A DNA stretch of 64,000 nt from a bacterium (GTDB lineage Bacteria; Patescibacteriota; Saccharimonadia; Saccharimonadales; Saccharimonadaceae): NCBI GenBank assembly GCA_030530825.1, contig JAUMUF010000001.1:124001-188000 (forward strand), in the 5' to 3' direction. The notes beneath the pieces are model-generated. The model saw only the letters and a program-made list of their open reading frames with translations. It was not told the origin of the DNA and did not search any database. Position 1 is the first letter of the stretch; each line of letters starts with the position of its first letter. The translations under genes and the position numbers were made by a program. Shown here piece after piece: positions 56,974-63,649 of this stretch.

Positions 56974-58237
56974 ACCAATTTGTATTATTACCGCAAGATC
57001 TGGATCTAAAGGGTTGCCGCATAAAAATATGCTATTTTTTGCTGGAAAACCGCTACTGGTTCACTCTATAGATGCCGCTATAGGCTCTGGGTTTTTTGAT
57101 GCTGAAAATATTTATGTTTCAACTGATTCCGAAAAATACAAGAAGATTATCGAGGCTCTAAGACCAGGGGTTAAGGTTGTTATCAGAAAACCTGAACTGG
57201 CATTAGACACAACGACTTCTTTCGAGGTCCTTGAGGATTTTTTGGCAGGTTTTGAAGATGATCAGATATTTTTGCTTCTTCAGCCCACCTCTCCGTTAAG
57301 AGCAGCAGATGACATCAAGAATGCTTTTAAAATGCTCGAAGAAGGTGCTGGAGCGGTGGTTAGTTTTTCTGCTTTTGATAAGGGTTTGGATTTTTATACT
57401 AAACTAGACAAACAAGGTCGTCCTGTAGATTTGATTGGAAGCCAAGGCAATTACCGTAGGCAAGACAAAGAGGTTGTTTATATACCAAATGGCAGTATTT
57501 ATTTAACTAACAAAAAAGATTATTTGAGAGAGAAAACCTTCTTTTATGGAGAAACGCGCGCACTGATTACGCCACCACAGAACTCTGTTGATATTGATAA
57601 TATTGATGATTTTCGAAAAGCGATAGGGATGTTAGATTTTGATTTTTTGAATGAGAAAAATCATAGAAGTAGGCTCTTGAGGCCGATCGTTTCTAAAGTC
57701 CACGATGCCGCCAATTTGGTGATTTGTGACGAGAGAAATGATTTTTTGCGGCTGAGCGGTTTTAGGAAAATATTTTGTGGCGATTTGACTACGGAGGAGA
57801 TTTTAGAGACTTTGCCAAAACAAGTTTCAGTATATGATAAGGTCGTGGTTGCGCTTGGCATTAATGATTTAATCAGAGGGGTTGACTCGGACAAATTTGC
57901 TCAAAATTATAAAAGCATATTAGATAAGATTTCTGGAGAGAGTTCAAAAATTGTAGTTATCCCAATTTTGCCGGTTCTGTTTAGGGCGGAAATAAAGAAT
58001 GAAACTATAGATGTCTATAACCAGAAACTCCGCGACCTGTGTCAAGAATTGGGCGCGGAGTATACTGAAACTCCTGAGAGTATCTTCGAAGATGGTGAAT
58101 TGAGTGTTTGTTTTACAGAAGATGGGCTTATGCTCAATAAAGATGGTCGTCGAATAATTCAAGATTTATTCAGTGATAAAAAAGTGATAAAAAATAATTT
58201 TAAGGAGAAGTATGACAGAAATTACAGAAAATGTTGA
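56966..58237 (+). CDS. neuA: CMP-sialic acid synthetase with degenerate SGNH esterase domain
   Basis: 423 residues. N-terminal 1-225: acylneuraminate cytidylyltransferase with ITARSGSKGLPHKNM (CTP loop), LLLQPTSPLRAADDI and PNGSIYLTN; it joins CMP to sialic acid or a close nonulosonate. C-terminal 245-420: SGNH-hydrolase fold, as in NeuA of group B Streptococcus, which removes O-acetyl groups. Here the nucleophile position in block I reads CDERND (Glu256 instead of Ser) and the histidine block reads DGLMLN (Met389 instead of His), while GIND is kept. The esterase is probably inactive. Overlaps both neighbours. Confidence 0.82.
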   Translation: MSKPICIITARSGSKGLPHKNMLFFAGKPLLVHSIDAAIGSGFFDAENIYVSTDSEKYKKIIEALRPGVKVVIRKPELALDTTTSFEVLEDFLAGFEDDQIFLLLQPTSPLRAADDIKNAFKMLEEGAGAVVSFSAFDKGLDFYTKLDKQGRPVDLIGSQGNYRRQDKEVVYIPNGSIYLTNKKDYLREKTFFYGETRALITPPQNSVDIDNIDDFRKAIGMLDFDFLNEKNHRSRLLRPIVSKVHDAANLVICDERNDFLRLSGFRKIFCGDLTTEEILETLPKQVSVYDKVVVALGINDLIRGVDSDKFAQNYKSILDKISGESSKIVVIPILPVLFRAEIKNETIDVYNQKLRDLCQELGAEYTETPESIFEDGELSVCFTEDGLMLNKDGRRIIQDLFSDKKVIKNNFKEKYDRNYRKC

Positions 58238-59294
58238 AAATTCGAAAGAAGAACAAAATATAGAAACAGTGGAAGAAAATATGGAGTCTGCCGAGATGAA
58301 AGATTCTGCAGATAATCAAGAGGAAAAGACAGATATTTTCCAGTGGGCCAATTTGACTGACGGCGTTAAAAATGATCTCGATGTGGAATTTTTCCTCTTC
58401 AATAAGAATTTTACACCTTTCACAACGCGCTTTTCAAGCGAATTGAATTCACAGATTAAGCCTCTTTTCTTGTTCGATATGATAAATTTTGTTAATATGG
58501 GCGCTGGTACTGGGCTTAGCGTGCGTGATTACGAGATGGATGGCGGAAGTTCCAAGGATGTCTTACTTCGAACAGAGGTCGAGAAAGTCCGAAACGCAGA
58601 TATTTTGCTCAATATTATCGAAACGCAATACCCTGATATTGTTGAATTTTCAGAGAACGAGCACGGATTTAAGCGGATGAAGGGGATTGTAGCGCGTTTT
58701 ACCGGACGAAATGGTGAGAAATTTTATGTGGCTAAGCAGATTGCGCAGGCCCAAGTTTTGGCTGGCGCTACGGCGTGGGAATTTCGAGACGGCAAATTTG
58801 CTGCTTTCGAGCCAGAATTTGGCCTAAAAATCCAGCCCGACAATCAAGTGCTAATTGTTGGCGGAGATATTTTTGCTTTCAATCCTTCTAAGTTCGAAAA
58901 ACTTTTCAATTACGATTATAAAAAACAAGTGATCGCTGATAAAAAAGTTGTCGAAATTGAAAAATCTTACAAATTGAGTTTTCCGGACGGCTTGGATCTT
59001 CAAACGATGGTTCGAGAAAAGCGAAAGATCGCTTCGAAACTCGAAAAGATGGAAAATATTGGTGAAATCTCTCAAGAAAAAGTGGTTGAATATGCCGATG
59101 AGATGCAACTTGAACTTATGACCGACGATGATGGATCGATAATTATTATGGATGCGAGTGACCTCGATATGTTTGTTAACCTAATAAATGAGGACTATAT
59201 TGTAAGTGAAATTACTGGCAGGCGATATGAGATTAAGAGTAAAAAACTCCTTGATGAGCCAGAAGGTGAACCGCCAAGGATGGTGGGTGAGTAG
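58212..59294 (+). CDS. DUF4868 (KwaB-like) protein
   Basis: 360 residues. An acidic, low-complexity N-terminus (1-42) leads to a domain whose C-terminal half has the DUF4868 pattern: IFAFNPSKFEKLFNYDYKKQ, YKLSFPDGLDL, YADEMQLELMTDDDGSIII, LINEDYIVSEITGRRYEIKSKK. DUF4868 defines KwaB of the Kiwa anti-phage system, which normally works with the membrane protein KwaA; no KwaA-like gene is adjacent. It overlaps neuA by 26 bases (SD AAGGAG inside neuA) and is followed by a helicase gene. Defence or DNA-related function is inference. Confidence 0.7.
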   Translation: MTEITENVENSKEEQNIETVEENMESAEMKDSADNQEEKTDIFQWANLTDGVKNDLDVEFFLFNKNFTPFTTRFSSELNSQIKPLFLFDMINFVNMGAGTGLSVRDYEMDGGSSKDVLLRTEVEKVRNADILLNIIETQYPDIVEFSENEHGFKRMKGIVARFTGRNGEKFYVAKQIAQAQVLAGATAWEFRDGKFAAFEPEFGLKIQPDNQVLIVGGDIFAFNPSKFEKLFNYDYKKQVIADKKVVEIEKSYKLSFPDGLDLQTMVREKRKIASKLEKMENIGEISQEKVVEYADEMQLELMTDDDGSIIIMDASDLDMFVNLINEDYIVSEITGRRYEIKSKKLLDEPEGEPPRMVGE

Positions 59295-59304
59295 AATCTA
59301 GAAA

Positions 59305-60849
59305 ATGAAACAAAATCTCGCTCTCGAAATAATGCTTTCTGGCCAAAATGTTTTTTTGACTGGGGCGGCTGGGTCTGGTAAGACTTTTACGCTCAACCAG
59401 TTTATTAAACTTGCTAAAAATTCAGGCAAGAAGGTGAGCGTGACGGCGACAACTGGGTTAGCTGCCACGCATCTTGGTGGTAATACCATTCACGCGTGGA
59501 GTGGTATGGGCGTCAATGATTTTTTGTACAAAAATTTTGCTGAAAAACTCTCCAAATCGCGCGCCGACATCATTAAATCAACAGATATTTTGATTATCGA
59601 TGAGATTTCGATGCTTCATGATTTTCGGCTTGATATGGTTGACGAGATTTGTCGGACAGTTCGACAGAATTTCGAAGCACCGTTTGGTGGGATTCAGGTT
59701 ATTTTGTGCGGAGATTTCTTCCAGTTACCTCCAATTAATCGCGCGGGAAGTAAAGAGGGCGGCTTTGTGGTTCATTCTAACGCTTGGCATGAGGCGGAAT
59801 TTTCAATCTGTTACTTGGAAGAAAATCACCGTCAATCGGATGAAAATTTGACGGAAATTCTCAATGCTATGCGCTCTGGTGATGTGCGTAGGCGTCACGC
59901 CGAGGCTTTGCTCGAGCGACTTAATGTTGTGCCGGATGATCTTGAAAATCTAACAGAACTTCATACTACCAACATCGATGTCGATATTATTAACGATGAA
60001 AAACTTTTTAATCTTGAGGGTGAAGAAAAGACTTTCGCACAGACTTCTACTGGAGCGCAAAATTATGTCCAGACACTCCAGCGATCAGTTCTTGCGCCAG
60101 ATCTATTGAGGCTCAAAAAGGGTGCTCTTGTGATGGCTGTGAAAAATGCGCAAAATCGACAATATGTCAATGGATCGATTGGGCGAGTGATTGACTTTGA
60201 GCCGATGACGGACTATCCGTTGGTTGAATTCCAGAACGGGCGGACAGTTTTAGTTGTGCCCGACTCTTGGGAGATGCGCGATGGCGATAAAAAGCGGGCT
60301 TCAATTACGCAGATTCCGCTTCGTCTTGCTTATGCGATCACTGTTCATAAATCTCAGGGGATGACTTTAGACGCGGCGCGGATTGATCTAAGCAAGGCGT
60401 TCGCTGAGGGCATGGGCTATGTGGCGCTATCTCGTGTGCGCGATTTGGAAAATTTGTTTTTGCTTGGAATTAACAAGACTGCATTGAAGGTGAGTGAAGA
60501 AGCACTTATTTTGGATGAAGAATTTCGAAAAAGGTCGCTTGAAGCGGAGAGAACATTCTCTGATTTACTCGAAGTTGCCGAGAAGCGTGCCAAAAATCAA
60601 CTTGAAAAAGCAGAAAAATCATCTCCAAAATCCAACTCTTGGGCAGAAAAACTTGCTCGGATGCGAGAAGAATATCCCAACGCCTATCGCCCGTGGAAAT
60701 ACGCCGACGATGCCGTGCTTCAAGAGGTTATTTTTCAAAAAGGCAGATTGGATGAAGATTTGGTAGCCGAACTTAGTCAAAAATTAGGTCGTCACAAAGG
60801 CTCAATTATCGCCCGCGTCAAAAAACTTTACGGCGACGATGCTGTATAA
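59305..60849 (+). CDS. Pif1/RecD-like superfamily 1B helicase
   Basis: 514 residues. Walker A GAAGSGKTFTLNQF near 18-31, motif Ia VTATTGLAATHLGG, Walker B ILIIDEISMLHDF, motif III GDFFQLPPI, the UvrD-type C-terminal box RLAYAITVHKSQGMTLD and GYVALSRVR. It is the Pif1 pattern: 5'-to-3' DNA helicase resolving structured DNA. The C-terminal 120 residues add a charged helical region and an HTH-like end (LVAELSQKLGRHKGSIIARVKKL). Only ten bases after the DUF4868 gene. Confidence 0.9.
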   Translation: MKQNLALEIMLSGQNVFLTGAAGSGKTFTLNQFIKLAKNSGKKVSVTATTGLAATHLGGNTIHAWSGMGVNDFLYKNFAEKLSKSRADIIKSTDILIIDEISMLHDFRLDMVDEICRTVRQNFEAPFGGIQVILCGDFFQLPPINRAGSKEGGFVVHSNAWHEAEFSICYLEENHRQSDENLTEILNAMRSGDVRRRHAEALLERLNVVPDDLENLTELHTTNIDVDIINDEKLFNLEGEEKTFAQTSTGAQNYVQTLQRSVLAPDLLRLKKGALVMAVKNAQNRQYVNGSIGRVIDFEPMTDYPLVEFQNGRTVLVVPDSWEMRDGDKKRASITQIPLRLAYAITVHKSQGMTLDAARIDLSKAFAEGMGYVALSRVRDLENLFLLGINKTALKVSEEALILDEEFRKRSLEAERTFSDLLEVAEKRAKNQLEKAEKSSPKSNSWAEKLARMREEYPNAYRPWKYADDAVLQEVIFQKGRLDEDLVAELSQKLGRHKGSIIARVKKLYGDDAV

Positions 60850-60870
60850 TTTCGAAATTAGATAAAAAGA

Positions 60871-60899
60871 AAGCCACCCGATTGGGTGGTTGTTTTTTT
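60871..60899. terminator. Terminator between convergent genes
   Basis: CCACCC / GGGTGG stem with flanking A and T tracts, ending in seven T on the plus strand. Confidence 0.7.
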
Positions 60900-61092
60900 A
60901 TTCCTCCTCTTTGGAAATGTAGCTATGTATAGAATGTGCGGCGATAAGTGACAGGGCTGCCACTGACGCATAATATGAGAGTGTTAGCTTTGATGAAGGG
61001 TTGATCGTTGTCGCGTAGGATATTGTGATCTTCAACATGAAGAATAAGTTCAAAATACCTGTCGCTAAATGAAGGGTTCTTTTGATTTTCAT
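60898..61092 (-). CDS. Small membrane protein
   Basis: 64 residues from the ATG at 61092 (SD AAGAGGT nine bases upstream); an ATG further upstream overlaps the promoter. Two hydrophobic segments (about 8-28 and 35-56), ending SKEEE. Function unknown. A good promoter precedes it on the minus strand. Confidence 0.6.
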   Translation of the reverse strand: MKIKRTLHLATGILNLFFMLKITISYATTINPSSKLTLSYYASVAALSLIAAHSIHSYISKEEE

Positions 61093-61129
61093 AAGGTTCG
61101 ACCTCTTTTCTATAACAAGATATAAAGTT

Positions 61130-61158
61130 ATTTTACCATAAAACACAGAAGAACTCAA
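61130..61158 (-). promoter_or_regulatory. Promoter of the 64-residue membrane protein
   Basis: Minus strand: TTGAGT (61158-61153), 17 bases, TAAAAT (61135-61130) with TGG ahead. Confidence 0.7.
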
Positions 61159-61239
61159 GTAATATTCAAAAATATTTTATTTTTTTGTCAAGCGAACAAA
61201 AGGGCTGGCGGGTTTTTGTAAAATATTTTATAAAAACTA

Positions 61240-61268
61240 TTGACATAAGCGTTATTTTGTGATAATAT
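61240..61268 (+). promoter_or_regulatory. Promoter of the 86-residue membrane protein
   Basis: TTGACA at 61240-61245, 17 bases, TAATAT at 61263-61268 with TGA ahead. Confidence 0.8.
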
Positions 61269-61325
61269 AAAAACATACAAAACAATTAAGATTAAATAAA
61301 TCAAATAAAACAAAAAAGGAATAAA

Positions 61326-61586
61326 ATGAAAAAATCACAAACTAAAACTGAGAAGATTTCAAAAAAAGAATTAGAAATCTCTAAGGCAAAATCACTTCTT
61401 CTTAAGAATGGAATTTCTGTTGCAGAGAGCGGAGAAGTGGTAGTTGACCAGATGACTCAAGATTTCAGAAGTTCAGTAATCATCTTGTCGGTAGCAGTAA
61501 ATATGGTCGTATTTTTAACTTGGCTGATCTTAAATATCACAACTAAATACGATACTGCACTTATTCAAGCGCTTCTTCAGCGCTAA
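61326..61586 (+). CDS. Small single-pass membrane protein
   Basis: 86 residues. Lys-rich N-terminal half (1-48), one membrane helix (about 51-72: VIILSVAVNMVVFLTWLIL) and a short outside tail. AAAAAGGA ribosome site. It has a strong promoter and its own terminator, so probably abundant; unknown function. Confidence 0.65.
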   Translation: MKKSQTKTEKISKKELEISKAKSLLLKNGISVAESGEVVVDQMTQDFRSSVIILSVAVNMVVFLTWLILNITTKYDTALIQALLQR

Positions 61587-61610
61587 AATCCACAAATTTT
61601 CAACAACTTT

Positions 61611-61663
61611 GAAAAGCAAGCCCAATCTGTTATAGGGCTTGCTTTTCCACAGTTTTTGTGGAA
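61611..61663 (+). terminator. Terminator with a second hairpin
   Basis: GAAAAGCAAGCCC pairs perfectly with GGGCTTGCTTTTC (13 bp). A second hairpin TCCACA / TGTGGA (61647-61663) follows. Confidence 0.8.
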
Positions 61664-61712
61664 AAACTATAATTTGCTCAACACAAATTTTACAAAAAGT
61701 CAAAAATAGGTC

Positions 61713-61741
61713 TTGCGTAAAATAAAAATAAGCGGTAAAAT
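61713..61741 (+). promoter_or_regulatory. Promoter of the rsmH leader
   Basis: TTGCGT at 61713-61718, 17 bases, TAAAAT at 61736-61741. The same TTGCGT box drives the two tRNA transcripts near 1.8-2.0 kb. Confidence 0.7.
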
Positions 61742-61747
61742 AAGTTC

Positions 61748-62071
61748 AGTGGAACAAGCAGAAAGCGACTGAAACAAAAACCACTGCTAAAAATAAAAAG
61801 AGCACATTAAAAAATTGTAGTTAAACTTAAAGTCGAATATCTGGTGGTTAAACAACTGGACAAAATCCAGTAACCAGTATAAAATAAATGCTGGAGTACA
61901 TTCTAAAAAACCTCCCAAAATAAAACTCCACCTCATATATAAGTCTCTCAAACGGTAAATATGGTTGGCTATACGCCGAGCAAATACCGAACTTATAATG
62001 TAAAATCAAAAACAAAAACTTACAAAAACAAAAAGTTTAGCCATCAGTTATTAGACTTTAAGGAAATTACA
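61748..62071 (+). other. Long structured leader upstream of rsmH
   Basis: About 320 bases without a convincing gene (an in-frame upstream ATG at 61961 would add 37 residues unlike any RsmH). Several helices can be drawn: CAGTGG / CCACTG competing with TTCAGT / ACTGAA near 61745-61785; ACTGGA / TCCAGT nested under GTTA / TAAC and CTG / CAG near 61840-61880; TGGAGT / ACTCCA near 61890-61935. It may be a regulatory leader or a small RNA; I do not recognise it. Confidence 0.45.
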
Positions 62072-62959
62072 ATGAAAGAATCAGTTCACATACCAGTTTT
62101 ATTAGAAGCCAGTTTGCGAGAAATGCGTCCCAAGAAGGGCGAATCTTATCTCGATTTGACCGCGGGTTATGGCGGGCATGCTGGCGAGTTTTTGCGTATT
62201 ACGGGTAATTTCGAAAATTCCGTTCTGGTGGATAGAGATGAAAATGCGATTTTGACCCTTTCGAGATTTAAAGAAAATGGCGTCGAAATTCTCCATATGG
62301 ATTTTCTATCTGCTGCGCGTCATCTGATAAAGCAGGGTAGAAAATTTGATTTAATTCTGGCCGACTTGGGCGTTTCTTCTCCGCAACTTGATATTGCGGA
62401 AAGGGGATTTTCGTTCCAAAAAGACGGCCCGCTCGATATGAGAATGAATCCGAGCCAAGAAAAAACGGCTTCGAAAATCATAAATTCATATTCGAAAAAA
62501 GAATTGATGAGAATTTTGCTGGAATTTGGCGAAGAAAAGCGCGGTTTTGCCGAGCGAATTGTCGATGAGATTATCAAAACTCGCAAAAAAACTCCGCTCA
62601 CAACCACTAAGCAGTTGGCTGATTTGATTTTAAGTGTTCATAAGGGTGGATGGCAGAAAACGCATCCAGCGACACGCACCTTTCAGGCGGTTAGAATTGC
62701 CGTGAATGAGGAACTTTGGCAAGTTGAAGAAACTCTGAAGCTTTTACCAAAATTACTCAACACAGGCGGCAGGGTTGGAATTATCACTTTCCATAGCCTT
62801 GAAGATAAACTTGTTAAGCAATATTTTGCTCAAGATGTCAAAAAGGGCTTGGAGGCGAGTTTTCAAATTCTTACCAAAAAACCACTTGATGGTAGCATTG
62901 AAGACGCTCACAATCCGCGAGCACGGAGCGCGAAACTTCGTGTAAGCATTAAGAAATAA
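62072..62959 (+). CDS. rsmH: 16S rRNA m4C1402 methyltransferase RsmH (MraW)
   Basis: 295 residues from ATG 62072 (SD AAGGAAA). MKESVHIPVLLEASLREM and LDLTAGYGGHAGEFL are the RsmH start and SAM site; ILADLGVSSPQLDIAERGFSFQKDGPLDMRMN and HPATRTFQAVRIAVNEEL are diagnostic. Methylates the P-site cytosine of 16S rRNA. It opens the division cluster rsmH-ftsL-ftsI; mraZ is not visible upstream. Confidence 0.95.
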   Translation: MKESVHIPVLLEASLREMRPKKGESYLDLTAGYGGHAGEFLRITGNFENSVLVDRDENAILTLSRFKENGVEILHMDFLSAARHLIKQGRKFDLILADLGVSSPQLDIAERGFSFQKDGPLDMRMNPSQEKTASKIINSYSKKELMRILLEFGEEKRGFAERIVDEIIKTRKKTPLTTTKQLADLILSVHKGGWQKTHPATRTFQAVRIAVNEELWQVEETLKLLPKLLNTGGRVGIITFHSLEDKLVKQYFAQDVKKGLEASFQILTKKPLDGSIEDAHNPRARSAKLRVSIKK

Positions 62960-62980
62960 AAACAAAAAGAAGGAGGCGAA

Positions 62981-63046
62981 ATGCCAAAATCAATCAAAGT
63001 GAATTACGCTGGACGAAAAGCGGGCGTAAAAGTTCGAATTCGATAA
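62981..63046 (+). CDS. Possible 21-residue basic protein
   Basis: ATG at 62981 preceded by AGGAGG at seven-base spacing, the strongest ribosome site in the window. It encodes MPKSIKVNYAGRKAGVKVRIR and ends with TAA at 63044-63046. Very basic, no homologue recognised. The excellent start signal argues for translation; a role could be in coupling rsmH to ftsL or in binding RNA. Confidence 0.5.
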   Translation: MPKSIKVNYAGRKAGVKVRIR

Positions 63047-63244
63047 TTTTGAGCCTTTGTGGCTTCGAGATTTTTTGACGGAAGTGATTTTCTTTCGATT
63101 TTTAGGCGCGGAAAAATTATACTGGCCGCTGAGTTTTCGACAAGAGAAGAATTTTTCGTCATAATTCGAAAATAAAAAGAAGATCTGGGTGGATGAAGAA
63201 TAAGTAGTCTGCCCAGCCAAAATATCAACCTAACCAAAAGAAAA
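63047..63244 (+). other. Intergenic stretch before ftsL
   Basis: No gene seen. AGCC / GGCT with a short loop (63050-63063) followed later by TTTTTT may be a weak terminator; CTGGG / CCCAG bracket 63186-63218. The Shine-Dalgarno for the next gene is poor. Confidence 0.35.
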
Positions 63245-63610
63245 ATGTACCAAAACAGAAATACAGTTTACACTAGTCGTCGCCGACAAGGGTCAGCGCC
63301 CGCGCGGAATTATGGACGCAACAGCAACATAGCAGGATTTCAGCCGAGCGTTAAACTTGGGCCGGTGATGAGTATTTTGTTGATTGTTGGAGTTTTTGCT
63401 TCGCTTGGTTTGATGTATCTTCAAAATATGAACAAGCCCAATGTTTACGGTGCGGAAATTCAAGAGATTGATGAAAGAATCGCTGAGAGTGAGCGGATTA
63501 AGTCTGACCTCGAAGTTGAAAATGCGCGACTCACCTCTTTGAATTCTATTGAAAATAGCCAAGTTGCTCAAAAAATGGTTAAGCCTGCCTCGGTCAATTA
63601 TGCCGAATAA
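63245..63610 (+). CDS. ftsL: FtsL/DivIC-like division protein
   Basis: 121 residues. Basic cytoplasmic N-terminus (1-38, YTSRRRQGSAPARNYGRN), one membrane helix (about 42-61: VMSILLIVGVFASLGLMYL), then a coiled coil outside (YGAEIQEIDERIAESERIKSDLEVENARL). Sequence is too divergent for a firm match, but size, topology and position between rsmH and ftsI fit FtsL. Confidence 0.75.
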   Translation: MYQNRNTVYTSRRRQGSAPARNYGRNSNIAGFQPSVKLGPVMSILLIVGVFASLGLMYLQNMNKPNVYGAEIQEIDERIAESERIKSDLEVENARLTSLNSIENSQVAQKMVKPASVNYAE

Positions 63611-63636
63611 AGTTTATGTTTTTTGAAAAAGTGTGG

Positions 63637-63642
63637 TATAAT
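63637..63642 (+). promoter_or_regulatory. -10 element of ftsI
   Basis: TGGTATAAT, hexamer ending seven bases before the ATG at 63650; leaderless pattern, no Shine-Dalgarno. Confidence 0.6.
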
Positions 63643-63649
63643 TTAAGAT

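Noticed and set aside
4754-58237. Possible recoding of UGA as in some other Candidate Phyla Radiation groups
   Set aside because: Several genes end in TGA at sensible places (NrdR-like, ctp, neuA), and a complete RF2 gene is present, so the standard use of UGA as stop holds.
57661-58237. C-terminal part of neuA as a separate active esterase gene
   Set aside because: It is in frame with the synthetase without a start signal, and the catalytic Ser and His are missing.
60898-61092. The 64-residue membrane protein as KwaA partner for the DUF4868 protein
   Set aside because: It is far shorter than KwaA, has only two membrane segments, and is convergent with the operon.
61961-62071. Longer RsmH starting at 61961
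   Set aside because: The added 37 residues are Lys/Thr/Tyr-rich and unlike RsmH; the ATG at 62072 has a ribosome site and begins with the family motif.
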